Part shown: in pieces, positions 49,851 to 58,469 of the stretch
How positions within the stretch are numbered: position 1 is the first letter of the stretch
How the letters are laid out: each line of letters opens with the position of its first letter
Assembly: GCA_963652365.1 (NCBI GenBank)
Contig: CAVJTH010000001.1
Location: 1 to 64,000, forward strand
DNA: 64,000 bases
DNA from: Hallerella sp963652365
GTDB taxonomy: Bacteria; Fibrobacterota; Fibrobacteria; Fibrobacterales; Fibrobacteraceae
Direction of reading: 5' to 3'
The notes under the pieces: model-generated
Told to the model about the DNA's origin: nothing
Database searches by the model: none
Seen by the model: only the letters and a program-made list of their open reading frames with translations
Made by a program: the position numbers and the translations under genes

Positions 49851-51413
49851 ATGAACAAAGCGACCCTTATCATTGCGGCGAGTATGCTCGTAAGCCGTGT
49901 CCTCGGGATTTTTCGGGAAATGCTGCTTGCCCGGGCTGCGGGCGTTACCGCCGAAAAGAACGCGCTGGACTTGGCCTTTCTCATTCCGGACATCTTGAAT
50001 CACGTGGTGAGCACCGGCTTTCTGTCCATCGTGTTCATTCCGATTTTTTTTGGCTACAGGGCGAAGAATGACGATGCCGGCGCCTGGAAATTCTTCAGCA
50101 ACATCTTGAATTCGCTGGGAATCCTCTTTCTCGCTCTCGTCATCCCGTCGTTTGTCTGGATGCGGGAACTGATCGTCCTGTTCACTTCGGCAGCGGACCT
50201 GTCGCCTTCGATTCTCGATCGCGCGACCTACTTTGGGCGGATTATCTTGCCCGGGCAGCTTTTTATCTTTGCGGGAAGCTTCCTCGTTGCCGTCCAGCAT
50301 ACCCGAAAGCAGTTCGCCATTCCTTCGCTCACCGGCGTCATCTACAACCTGGCGATAATCGTTGGCGGTCTGCTCGGGCGTCACCATGGGCTGGAAGGCT
50401 TTGCCTGGGGCGTTCCCGTCGGCGCGTTCGTCGGATTCTTTGTCCTTCAGGTCTTTGGCGCAAGGCGCGGCGGACTTCGCTACGTTCCCTATGTCAATCC
50501 CGCGCATCCCGATGTTCGGCGATACCTGAAGATGATGCTCCCGATGTCTTTTGGCGTTGGCAGCATGTTTGCCTTTGAATTTGTCATTCGAAGCTTTGGG
50601 GGAATCTTTGGGGCGAGCGGAATTTCCAGCTTGAATTACGCCTACCGCGTGATGTACACGCTTGTCGCCGTCTTTGGGTTTTCCGTCGGCGTGTCGAGCT
50701 ATCCCGACATGGCGAGGCTTGTCAAGGAAAATCGGCTGGGCGATTTAAATTGCAAGATCTGGTCGAGCCTTTCGCGGATGTTTGCCATCCTGGTTCCCGC
50801 GGTCATCACCGTCTGGGCGCTTTCGTTTCCGTCGGTGAGGATTCTCTTTGAACGCGGAGCCTTTTTGCGCGAAACGACGGAGTATGTCGCGAAGCTCTTG
50901 CACTGGTACTTGCCGGCGAGCCTGGGACTTTGCCTGCAGGCGGTCCTTGTGCGGTCCTTCTACGCGAAAGAAAAGATGTGGACGCCGACGCTTGTCAATA
51001 CGGGAGTCTTTTTGCTGACGATTCCCGCGTATCTTTTTTTCTCCGAGGATTTTGGAATCTATGTCGTGCCGATTGTCGGCGCGGCTGGAGCCATCCTGCA
51101 AGTGGCGTGCATGGTGCTTCTCTGGGCGAGGCAGAATGGAACCGAAGGAATGAGGCACGCTCTCGAAAACATGGGGCGCGCCTTGGCGAGCTTTGCCGCG
51201 ATGGTCGTTGTCGCGATTGCGATTGAAAACATTTCCTACGACTTTGTCCGAAATGCGTCCCTGATCCCGCTGGTCGCCTATTCCGCGTTTATCGCGCTGT
51301 TGCTCTTTCCGTCTAGCCTTCTTTTGCAGAAAGCGATCGGTTCCGACGATGCGGGGAACATCTTGCAGGAACTCGTGGGGAAGATCCTGAAAAAGTTGCA
51401 CATCGGGCGATAG
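49851..51413 (+). CDS. murJ: lipid II flippase MurJ
   Basis: A 520-residue polytopic MOP-superfamily protein with about 14 hydrophobic segments. The N-terminus (ASMLVSRVLGIFREMLLARAAG) and NALDLAFLIPDILNHVVSTGFLSIVFIPIF match MurJ/MviN, and LPMSFGVGSMFAFEFVIRSF opens the second half. It moves lipid II across the inner membrane for peptidoglycan synthesis. The N-terminal arginines (R16, R22) and Asp residues of the cavity are retained. It faces leuS convergently across a bidirectional terminator. Confidence 0.94.
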   Translation: MNKATLIIAASMLVSRVLGIFREMLLARAAGVTAEKNALDLAFLIPDILNHVVSTGFLSIVFIPIFFGYRAKNDDAGAWKFFSNILNSLGILFLALVIPSFVWMRELIVLFTSAADLSPSILDRATYFGRIILPGQLFIFAGSFLVAVQHTRKQFAIPSLTGVIYNLAIIVGGLLGRHHGLEGFAWGVPVGAFVGFFVLQVFGARRGGLRYVPYVNPAHPDVRRYLKMMLPMSFGVGSMFAFEFVIRSFGGIFGASGISSLNYAYRVMYTLVAVFGFSVGVSSYPDMARLVKENRLGDLNCKIWSSLSRMFAILVPAVITVWALSFPSVRILFERGAFLRETTEYVAKLLHWYLPASLGLCLQAVLVRSFYAKEKMWTPTLVNTGVFLLTIPAYLFFSEDFGIYVVPIVGAAGAILQVACMVLLWARQNGTEGMRHALENMGRALASFAAMVVVAIAIENISYDFVRNASLIPLVAYSAFIALLLFPSSLLLQKAIGSDDAGNILQELVGKILKKLHIGR

Positions 51414-51424
51414 CCGACGAAATG

Positions 51425-51455
51425 AAAAACGCCCCGGCGGACTTGCCGAAGCGTT
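51425..51455 (-). terminator. bidirectional terminator between murJ and leuS
   Basis: AACGC (51428-51432) pairs with GCGTT (51451-51455) and CGGC (51435-51438) with GCCG (51445-51448), with a small internal bulge. On the minus strand the stem is followed by T residues, so it fits leuS best. Confidence 0.65.
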
Positions 51456-51474
51456 GGAATCTTCGCTTTCCGAA

Positions 51475-54168
51475 CTATTTTCCCGGCTTTACGACAAAGT
51501 TCACCAGCTTTCCGGGTACCGCGATCGTCTTGACGATTGTCGCGTCCTGGAGGTAGGCTTGCACGCGTTCGTTTTTCTTGGCGATTTCCACCAGCGCGTC
51601 CTTGTCCGTGTTCGCGTCGATGGATTCCTTGGCGCGAATCTTTCCGTTCACCTGGAACACGACTTCCACGCGATCTTCCGCCACCTTGGTCTCGTCGGCG
51701 GAAGGCCAGGCGACGTAGGCGATGGATTCACTGTGTCCGAGCTTTTGCCACATTTCTTCGGCGAGGTGCGGCGCGAACGGTTGCAAGAGCTGCGCAAAGA
51801 CTTCCGAGGCTTCGCGATAACGCTCGTCGCATTTCGTCAGCTCGTTGTTGAAAATCATGAGCTGGCTAATCGCCGTGTTGAAGCTCAGTTTTTCAATCGA
51901 TTCCGTCACCTTGAGAATGCTCTGGTGCATGGTCTTGGCGAGGCTTTCGGGGAGCGGCCCATCCTTGTATGCGACCGTGTCTTCTTCGCCGATGACGGCT
52001 CGGTAGGCGCGCGCGAGGAAGCGATACATGCCTTCGATTCCCTGCGTGTTCCAGGGCTTGACCGCGTCGAGAGGTCCCATGAACATTTCGTAGAGACGCA
52101 GCGAGTCCGCTCCGTACTTTTGGATGACATCGTCCGGGTTGACCACGTTCTTGAGCGACTTGCTCATCTTGGCGACGATCTGCCGCAATTCCCTGCCCGA
52201 ACCCTTTTCGAAGAACTTTCCGTTCCTTTCTTCGACCTGATCGACGGGAATCTTGGAACCGGCCGCGTCTTCGTAGGCGTAGGCGAGGATCATCCCCTGG
52301 TTGAAAAGCCTGTGGAACGGTTCGTCCGTGGAAACCAGCCCGAGATCGAACAGGACCTTGTGCCAGAAACGGCTGTAGAGCAGGTGCAGCACGGCGTGTT
52401 CCGCACCGCCGATGTAGAGATCGACGGGCATCCAGTATTTTTCGAGGTCCTTGCCGACAAAGGCGTTGTCGTTGTGCGCGTCGATGTAGCGCAGGTAATA
52501 CCAGCAGGAGCCTGCCCATTGCGGCATCGTATTTGTTTCGCGCCGTCCCTTGCGACCGTTCCTGTCAACGACGTTGAGCCATTCGTCCGCCCCCGCGAGC
52601 GGAGATTCTCCGCCGTCTCCGGGCTTGAAGTTCTGGACATCGGGCAGGAGCACAGGCAATTCCTTGTCGTCGAGCGCGGTGATTTCGCCGTCTTCCCAGT
52701 GGATGATCGGGAACGGTTCGCCCCAGTAGCGCTGGCGGCTGAAAAGCCAGTCGCGAAGCTTGTAGTTGACTGTCGCCTTGCCGATTCCGTTCGCTTCGAG
52801 CCAGGCGATCATCTTTTCGATGCCTTCCTTTTTCGAAAGCCCGTTCAGGGACAGCGTTTCGTTAGCGCTGTTGATGTATTTGCCGTCGGCGGGCCAGCAC
52901 GCTTCGCCGGCGAGAACCTTCGGGCGGACGTCTTCGGGGCAGCTCGCGTCGGGTTCCATGATGCAGAGAATCGGAAGCCCGAATTTCCTGGCGAATTCAA
53001 AATCGCGGGTATCGTGAGCGGGGACCGCCATGATGGCGCCCGTTCCGTATCCCGTGAGAACGTAATCGGCGACCCAGACGGGGATTCTCGTGCCGGTCAG
53101 CGGATTGACCGCGTAGGAACCCGTGAATACGCCGGTCTTTTCCTTGGCGAGCTCGGTACGGTCCATGTCGCTCTTGAGCGCGGCCGCATGTACGTATCTG
53201 GCGACGGCGTCACGGTTTTCCGCGGTCGTGAGTTCCGCGACCATCCGATGCTCCGGAGCGATCACCATGTAGGATGCGCCAAAGAGCGTGTCGCAGCGGG
53301 TCGTATAGACGCGCAGCTTCTTTTCGGTCGGCTTGCCGTTTGCGTCGGCGATGGCGAAATCGACTTCCGCGCCGCGGCTCTTGCCTATCCAGTTCCGCTG
53401 CATGTCCTTGACGCCCTGCGGCCAATCGAGGTCGTCGAGACCTTTGAGCAGGCGTTCCCCATAGAGCGGGATGCGCATGAGCCACTGCTTCAGATTGCGG
53501 CGTTCGACTTCCTTGGTGCCGCATTTTTCATGGGATCCGTCGGCGAGGACTTCTTCGTTCGCGCAGACGATCTTGCAATGCTTGCACCACCAGACCTGGG
53601 CATCGGCGTAGTAGGCGAGACGCTTGGAATCGCGATACTTGCGGACGGCTTCCTTGCCCTGGGCTTCGATCTCGGCGGGGATCGAAAGTTCCGCAATCGG
53701 GCGACCCTTTTGGAGTGTCTCGTCGAACCAGGTATTGTACAGCCGGATGAAGATCCATTGCGTCCACTTGTAATACTTGGGATCGGTCGTGTTGATTTCC
53801 TTGTCCCAGTCGTAGGAAAGTCCGAGCCTCTTGATTTGCCGGCGGAAATTGTCGCAATTCTTTTGCGTCGTGATGCTCGGATGCGTGCCGGTCTGGATGG
53901 CGTATTGTTCCGCGGGAAGTCCGAAAGCGTCCCAGCCCATCGGGTGCAGAACGTTGAATCCCTTGGCGCGCTTGTAACGGCAGACGATGTCTGTCGCCGT
54001 GTAGCCTTCCGGATGCCCCACGTGAAGTCCGGCTCCCGAAGGATAGGGGAACATGTCCAGGCAGTAATACTTGGGCTTTGTCGTGTCGGTTCCCGTCTTG
54101 AACGTCTTTTGTGAATCCCAATAGGCTTGCCATTTGGTTTCGATTTGTTGCGGATCGTATTTCGCCAT
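51475..54168 (-). CDS. leuS: leucyl-tRNA synthetase
   Basis: An 897-residue class I aminoacyl-tRNA synthetase of normal bacterial length. The HIGH-type motif is HVGH (His49-His52, PYPSGAGLHVGHPEGYTATD). The CP1 editing region is in place (TRCDTLFGASYMVIAPEH and ...VPAHDTRDFEFA, with the threonine-rich and AHDxRD editing pockets). The KMSKS loop is K667-MSKS-671, reading KMSKSLKNVVNPDDVI. GGAEHAVLHLLYSRFWHKV lies just upstream. No T-box or other leader is apparent before the start at 54168. Its 5' leader contains a -7-like TAAATTGA. Confidence 0.97.
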   Translation of the reverse strand: MAKYDPQQIETKWQAYWDSQKTFKTGTDTTKPKYYCLDMFPYPSGAGLHVGHPEGYTATDIVCRYKRAKGFNVLHPMGWDAFGLPAEQYAIQTGTHPSITTQKNCDNFRRQIKRLGLSYDWDKEINTTDPKYYKWTQWIFIRLYNTWFDETLQKGRPIAELSIPAEIEAQGKEAVRKYRDSKRLAYYADAQVWWCKHCKIVCANEEVLADGSHEKCGTKEVERRNLKQWLMRIPLYGERLLKGLDDLDWPQGVKDMQRNWIGKSRGAEVDFAIADANGKPTEKKLRVYTTRCDTLFGASYMVIAPEHRMVAELTTAENRDAVARYVHAAALKSDMDRTELAKEKTGVFTGSYAVNPLTGTRIPVWVADYVLTGYGTGAIMAVPAHDTRDFEFARKFGLPILCIMEPDASCPEDVRPKVLAGEACWPADGKYINSANETLSLNGLSKKEGIEKMIAWLEANGIGKATVNYKLRDWLFSRQRYWGEPFPIIHWEDGEITALDDKELPVLLPDVQNFKPGDGGESPLAGADEWLNVVDRNGRKGRRETNTMPQWAGSCWYYLRYIDAHNDNAFVGKDLEKYWMPVDLYIGGAEHAVLHLLYSRFWHKVLFDLGLVSTDEPFHRLFNQGMILAYAYEDAAGSKIPVDQVEERNGKFFEKGSGRELRQIVAKMSKSLKNVVNPDDVIQKYGADSLRLYEMFMGPLDAVKPWNTQGIEGMYRFLARAYRAVIGEEDTVAYKDGPLPESLAKTMHQSILKVTESIEKLSFNTAISQLMIFNNELTKCDERYREASEVFAQLLQPFAPHLAEEMWQKLGHSESIAYVAWPSADETKVAEDRVEVVFQVNGKIRAKESIDANTDKDALVEIAKKNERVQAYLQDATIVKTIAVPGKLVNFVVKPGK

Positions 54169-54233
54169 TTTAGACTCCGGATTTAAACGCTTTTTTCAGA
54201 AGCTCAATTTAAAAAAAACGGCTTTGGACCATT

Positions 54234-54818
54234 TTATGCGCGCTTGTTTTTCCTGGATTCCCGAATCTTTTTTAGCCGCATTCCGGCTGTCGGGTGCTTT
54301 CGATAGACAAGCGCGAAAAGAGGGGTCCGCGGGTATTCGCTCGCGGCGAGGGATTCGAGAGCGCGCCTCGCGACGCCATACTGAACGCGTTTTGCCGCGA
54401 TCGCGTCCGCTTCGTATTCTTCGGCGAAGCACAGGGCGTGAAAGAAAACTCTGGAAACGGCGAACAGCAGATGGAAAAGGACCAGCAGTTCGACAAGCCC
54501 GAGTCCCAGCTGGGTGCCGGCTGCTCCGATCGAAAGGGCGCAAAACAGGGCGAACCCGATTTGAAAGGCGAATCTCGCGATGGCGTGGCGCTCTTCCCGG
54601 TGCGCCTTTTCGTGTGCGAACTCGAACGCGCCGCCTGTCGGAGACTTTTCAAGGTTCGCTTCGGCGGGAAAGAGGTCGTTAACGATCGGGACGATCCGAA
54701 AAAGGGCGAATCGGTCCATCTTGCCGCTTGTCGCGCGGGCTTCCCGAATTTCGAGGAAAACGCGCAGCGCGACTTCCGTGACGAGCAGGGCAAGGAGAAT
54801 CCAATCCGCAGAGGACAT
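54234..54818 (-). CDS. M48-like membrane zinc peptidase
   Basis: A 194-residue membrane protein with the zinc motif HEKAH (H-E-x2-H near residues 69-73) and a downstream EEYEAD that matches the Glu ligand/ExxAD of HtpX/Ste24-type (M48) peptidases. Two or three hydrophobic segments (ILLALLVTEVALRVFL; FALFCALSIGAAG; LVELLVLFHLLFAVSRVFF) flank the site, and HPTAGMRLKKIRESR near the end is also typical. It is much shorter than HtpX (about 290), so it may be a minimal member. The ATG at 54818 overlaps the DUF4954 stop; a GTG at 54821 is equally possible. Confidence 0.75.
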   Translation of the reverse strand: MSSADWILLALLVTEVALRVFLEIREARATSGKMDRFALFRIVPIVNDLFPAEANLEKSPTGGAFEFAHEKAHREERHAIARFAFQIGFALFCALSIGAAGTQLGLGLVELLVLFHLLFAVSRVFFHALCFAEEYEADAIAAKRVQYGVARRALESLAASEYPRTPLFALVYRKHPTAGMRLKKIRESRKNKRA

Positions 54819-56695
54819 CACCCTTCGACCTTCAGTTCCTTGAGAAGGACCGCGGAACGACGGAGAACGTCTTCGAACCGGGCCTTTTCGTAGGCGAGGA
54901 ACGCCGAATCCGCCGGGTGCGCGTCGTCATAGTCGTCGAAAATCTTTCGTCCGCGGGCAAAGTCCTTGTCCGTTCCGTGGAGAACGGCGTCGGACCATTG
55001 CTTTTCGATCGAGCGGTATCGCTTGATCAGCTCGCCGAACGTTTCCGGGAGGGAGACTTCCCGGATGATTCCCTTGAACAGGTCGCCGGGAAAGATCTTT
55101 CGCGCTTCGAGCGGGTTCTGCGCGAGAATCGTCCGATCCGATTCCGCGAAGGAGACGATTTTTGTCACGAGATAGCGTTCGAGAAAGCTTCTGTAGATGA
55201 GCGTCGCCGAATGCCTCGCGGATTCCTTCAGATAGTTGCTTCCGATTCCCGGAATGTCGGCTTCGGTATAGATTTCCCTGATCTGCGCGCATTCCAGCCT
55301 GTGGAGCGCTTCCATGACCAGATAGGCGTTTCTGTCGCAAAGGACCTGGGAATCTTCGGGGGCGACAAATCCCTTGCCGCGGATTCGGTACTTGTAGGCG
55401 TTGCGCGCGATGGCGTAGGCGTTTTTCCCGTAGCACCAGGCGGGGCGTAGTTCGTTAAGAAAGGAACTGACGTTATGCGTGTGGGTGTCGCCGGGGAGGA
55501 TCAGGCTGAACGGAAAGCGAAGACGCTGCGGAGACGCGGTCACGCCGGTAGCGATCGCCGAATAGGGCGCTTCCGAAAAGTTCGCGGGGAACTTGACGTT
55601 TACGCCAAGCCCAAAGAACATCCCGAGTCCGGGCATGATTTCCTGGTCGGGCATTCGGCTTGTGTGATTCGAACCGACATTCGCCCCGTAGCCCAGGTTG
55701 CCGTGTCCCGCGGGCCATAGCGCGGCGATCAGGAGCGAATGGTGGTGCATCTGGGTGAGCGGGCCGACAAGGCTGTGGGTGACTTCCGCTTCGTCGATGT
55801 GGACGCACGGGCTGACGATCGACGCGTTGATGATTGCCTTGTTTCCCGCCTTGACGCGCTTCATCAGGACGGAATCCTTGACGAGGGCCGCCGAGTGGAT
55901 CTTTGCGCCTTCCTGGACAAGGCTGTTTTCGAGAATGACCCCGTCATAGACGTATGTCGGCTCTTCGAGGCTTCCGAGAACAACCGTGTTGCGGATCTTT
56001 GCCGCTCCGTCGATTCGGACGTGGTCGGCTATCCAGGAATTTCTGACGATGTTCGTGTTCGCGACGATGGCGTTCTTTCCGATGATTCCGTATGGCAGGA
56101 CGACTTCGTTTCGCCAGGATTCAAGCTGCGCGGTGAAAGCGGCGTCGGTTTCCGCATCGACTTTCGAAAAGAGCTGCGATTTTACGAGCTCTAGCGTGAT
56201 ATCCGGGAAAACCCGGACGGGGCGTCCGCCCATCTCGTTGCCGACGGAAACTTCGGAAACGATCTGGTAGTGCGCCTTTCCGTTCGCGACAAGCGATCCG
56301 ACGTTCTGGATGACCGCCCCCTGCGAAACCCAGATGTTCGACATCAGGTTCACGTGGTGAAGAAGCGAGTTCTCGATAATCGAATCGTGAACGGTGCAGG
56401 AGTAGATGCCCGTTTTCGACGAAACGTCGCCGGGCATCAGAAGCGTTCCGTAAAATGCCGGAAGGAAGACGTTTCCCGCAAACGTCGAATCGAAAATCCG
56501 GTCCGGCGTAAAGAGCGTATCGACCGAGACGCGTGACCAGTCCTCGGCGCGGTTGCCGTTTTTCTCGAGAATTTCGATTTCCTGTGCAGTCAAGGCTCTG
56601 CCCCTGTTCGCGAGTCGTCCCGAGCGGAAAAATTCCGCGTAGGGATTCATCGAGCTGGCCTTGAGCGCCTTTTTCAATTTAAACAAGCGTTGCAT
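54818..56695 (-). CDS. DUF4954 family protein (hexapeptide-repeat helix)
   Basis: A 625-residue cytosolic protein of the DUF4954 family, common in Bacteroidota, spirochaetes and Fibrobacterota. The middle (about 90-330) consists of irregular hexapeptide-like repeats that form a left-handed beta-helix (YSCTVHDSIIENSLLHHVNLMSN; GIIGKNAIVANTNIVRNSWIADHVRIDGAAKIRNTVVLGS). The pattern suggests an acyl- or nucleotidyltransferase-like scaffold, but no catalytic residue is recognised. LWPAGHGNLGYGANVGSNHTSR is a conserved signature of the family. The -7-like TAAATTTG lies on the minus strand at 56707-56714. The M48-like gene follows by overlap. Confidence 0.85.
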   Translation of the reverse strand: MQRLFKLKKALKASSMNPYAEFFRSGRLANRGRALTAQEIEILEKNGNRAEDWSRVSVDTLFTPDRIFDSTFAGNVFLPAFYGTLLMPGDVSSKTGIYSCTVHDSIIENSLLHHVNLMSNIWVSQGAVIQNVGSLVANGKAHYQIVSEVSVGNEMGGRPVRVFPDITLELVKSQLFSKVDAETDAAFTAQLESWRNEVVLPYGIIGKNAIVANTNIVRNSWIADHVRIDGAAKIRNTVVLGSLEEPTYVYDGVILENSLVQEGAKIHSAALVKDSVLMKRVKAGNKAIINASIVSPCVHIDEAEVTHSLVGPLTQMHHHSLLIAALWPAGHGNLGYGANVGSNHTSRMPDQEIMPGLGMFFGLGVNVKFPANFSEAPYSAIATGVTASPQRLRFPFSLILPGDTHTHNVSSFLNELRPAWCYGKNAYAIARNAYKYRIRGKGFVAPEDSQVLCDRNAYLVMEALHRLECAQIREIYTEADIPGIGSNYLKESARHSATLIYRSFLERYLVTKIVSFAESDRTILAQNPLEARKIFPGDLFKGIIREVSLPETFGELIKRYRSIEKQWSDAVLHGTDKDFARGRKIFDDYDDAHPADSAFLAYEKARFEDVLRRSAVLLKELKVEG

Positions 56696-56727
56696 AGTCT
56701 GGTTTCCAAATTTAAAATACTATTTTC

Positions 56728-57216
56728 ATGAATGTTTCAATTCCTTCATCCTGGATTTTCCATATGATTTCGAAATTCTTTCACGATTGCATCAAGAAGC
56801 AGAAATACGGGATTGTCATTTACCCGAACGACCTGTTTGAACTTCGCATCCAGGAAGAAATGATTCGCGCCGACGAAACCAAGAGCTTCTTTGTCTATGT
56901 CGAAATGGATTTTCAGGCGATTCGCGCCGCATTGCCGAGCGACGAGGAAGAAAAATTCTGGAAGGCCGTCTTCCAGGGTTTTGCGACCAAGGGCCGCGGG
57001 TCCGACGTCGCGGGCTTTCTGGAAAACGAAAGCGGCATCGGGCTGATCATGCTCGATTCGACAATGGATGGCTGGCGCCGTCTTGCCGGAAGGTTCAAGG
57101 AGTTTGCCAAGGATTCCGTGACGGATATCCAGCGACCGCTCGATACGGTCAAGGCGCTTGTCTATCCCGCATATATCGAAGCTTCCGCGGCAAAGGTCTC
57201 GGGCGTTGCGCCATGA
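56728..57216 (+). CDS. small GGDEF-like (degenerate) protein
   Basis: A 162-residue cytosolic protein. The segment FFVYVEMDF...FWKAVFQGFATKGRGSDVAGFLENESGIGLIMLDSTMDGWRRLAGRFKEFA follows the secondary structure and hydrophobic pattern of nucleotide-cyclase/GGDEF domains (IDrFK...l...lR-tDvvgR...e-fliLl...). The GGDEF motif itself is replaced by NESG, so no cyclase activity is expected. The alternative ATG at 56764 (MISKFFHD) would remove 12 residues. It overlaps the glycosyltransferase gene by ATGA, suggesting joint function, possibly regulatory. The relationship is inferred from pattern alone. Confidence 0.5.
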   Translation: MNVSIPSSWIFHMISKFFHDCIKKQKYGIVIYPNDLFELRIQEEMIRADETKSFFVYVEMDFQAIRAALPSDEEEKFWKAVFQGFATKGRGSDVAGFLENESGIGLIMLDSTMDGWRRLAGRFKEFAKDSVTDIQRPLDTVKALVYPAYIEASAAKVSGVAP

Positions 57217-58394
57217 AAGCGCTAATCGTCGGATCCGTCTATCCGCGGTTTGAATCGGACAACGAAGTCCCCTGGCTGCGGAAATCCGTGGAAACCCTCC
57301 GCGCGTCCGGGGTCGAGGTCGAGGTCATGGCGCCCGCGTATCGGGGGCTTCGTTCGCACGCGATCGACGGTGTCAAGGTTCACCGTTTTCGCTACGCTCC
57401 CAAAAATCTCGAGATACTGACGCACGACGAAGGCGCTCCGACAAAGATGGCGAAGCATCCTTCGATGCAGCTGCTCGCGATTCCCTATTGCGTCAGCGGA
57501 TTCTTTCTGTGTCTCTGGCTCGCCTTCCGCAATCGATATGACGTGATCCATGCGCACTGGCCGTTTCCCCATGCGCTGATCGTTCTTGGCGCGTGCAGGC
57601 TCTTTCGGATTCCCCTGGTCTTGAACTTTCATGGAGCCGAGCTTCTGCTTATCCGAAAGAAAAAATGGATCCGTCCGGTGATGCGGTTCATCATCGGCAA
57701 GGCCCAGGCGATTTTCGCGAACAGCCATTTCACGGCTTCGAAGATTTCGGCGATTCGTCCTGCGAAAATCGAATGGAGTCCCTATGGATCTCCGCTTGCC
57801 ACGGGCAAGGTTCCGAGCGTCCACCCGAGAAGAGGCCGGTACAGGATTCTCTTTGTCGGAAGGCATATCGAACGCAAGGGAATCGAATATCTGATCCGCG
57901 CGGCGGCGATTCTCGACAGCCAAAAGTTCGAAGTCCGCATCGTGGGAAAGGGAAGCCAGACCGATTCGCTTCGAAAACTCGCCGAATCGATCGCGTCGCG
58001 AAACGTCACGTTCACGGGGCCGCTTTCGCCGGAAGAGCTTCGCCGGGAATATCTGCAGGGCAATTGCTTTGTCTTGCCCGCGATCGTCGATTCCAAGGGC
58101 GATACCGAGGGACTGGGCGTCGTCCTGATCGAGGCGATGCAGAGCGGGCTTCCTGTCGTCGCATCCGATGTCGGCGGAATCCCGGATGTCGTCGTGAACG
58201 GCGAAACGGGAATCCTCGTCCCCGAAAAGGATCCGGACGCCTTGGCGCGGGCGTTCCAAAGGCTCGAAAGCGATCCCTCGCTCGAAAGTCGTCTCGTGGA
58301 AGGCGCGTCGAAGCGGCTCGACGAATGTTTCGACTGGAAAAAGATCGCGGCGCGGCAGATCGCGGTATATCGGAGCCTGCTTCCCAAGAGCTAG
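57213..58394 (+). CDS. GT4-family glycosyltransferase
   Basis: A 393-residue GT-B-fold glycosyltransferase, family 4. The N-terminal acceptor domain starts MKALIVGSVYPRFESDNEVPWLRKSVETL and has HAHWPFPHALIVL and LNFHGAE; the C-terminal donor domain starts ILFVGRHIERKGIEYLIRAA and has the GT4 signature DTEGLGVVLIEAMQSGLPVVASDVGGIPDVV (E-x7-E). It uses a nucleotide sugar to build an envelope or exopolysaccharide unit. It overlaps the GGDEF-like gene. No other polysaccharide genes are next to it, so acceptor and sugar are unknown. Confidence 0.92.
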   Translation: MKALIVGSVYPRFESDNEVPWLRKSVETLRASGVEVEVMAPAYRGLRSHAIDGVKVHRFRYAPKNLEILTHDEGAPTKMAKHPSMQLLAIPYCVSGFFLCLWLAFRNRYDVIHAHWPFPHALIVLGACRLFRIPLVLNFHGAELLLIRKKKWIRPVMRFIIGKAQAIFANSHFTASKISAIRPAKIEWSPYGSPLATGKVPSVHPRRGRYRILFVGRHIERKGIEYLIRAAAILDSQKFEVRIVGKGSQTDSLRKLAESIASRNVTFTGPLSPEELRREYLQGNCFVLPAIVDSKGDTEGLGVVLIEAMQSGLPVVASDVGGIPDVVVNGETGILVPEKDPDALARAFQRLESDPSLESRLVEGASKRLDECFDWKKIAARQIAVYRSLLPKS

Positions 58395-58439
58395 TCCGTG
58401 AAATTCTCGCGTCCTTTTCGCAATGCTTCGGATTTTGGA

Positions 58440-58447
58440 TATATTTA
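58440..58447 (+). promoter_or_regulatory. -7-like element upstream of glk
   Basis: TATATTTA, one base from TAnnTTTG, with TTCG at 58417-58420 exactly 19 bases upstream in place of TTTG. It lies 22 bases before the glk start. Confidence 0.35.
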
Positions 58448-58469
58448 GGGACATATTCATGGAGTCTAT

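Noticed and set aside
51454..54114. An 886-codon open frame antisense to leuS
   Set aside because: Same codon-bias shadow effect; leuS motifs are complete on the minus strand.
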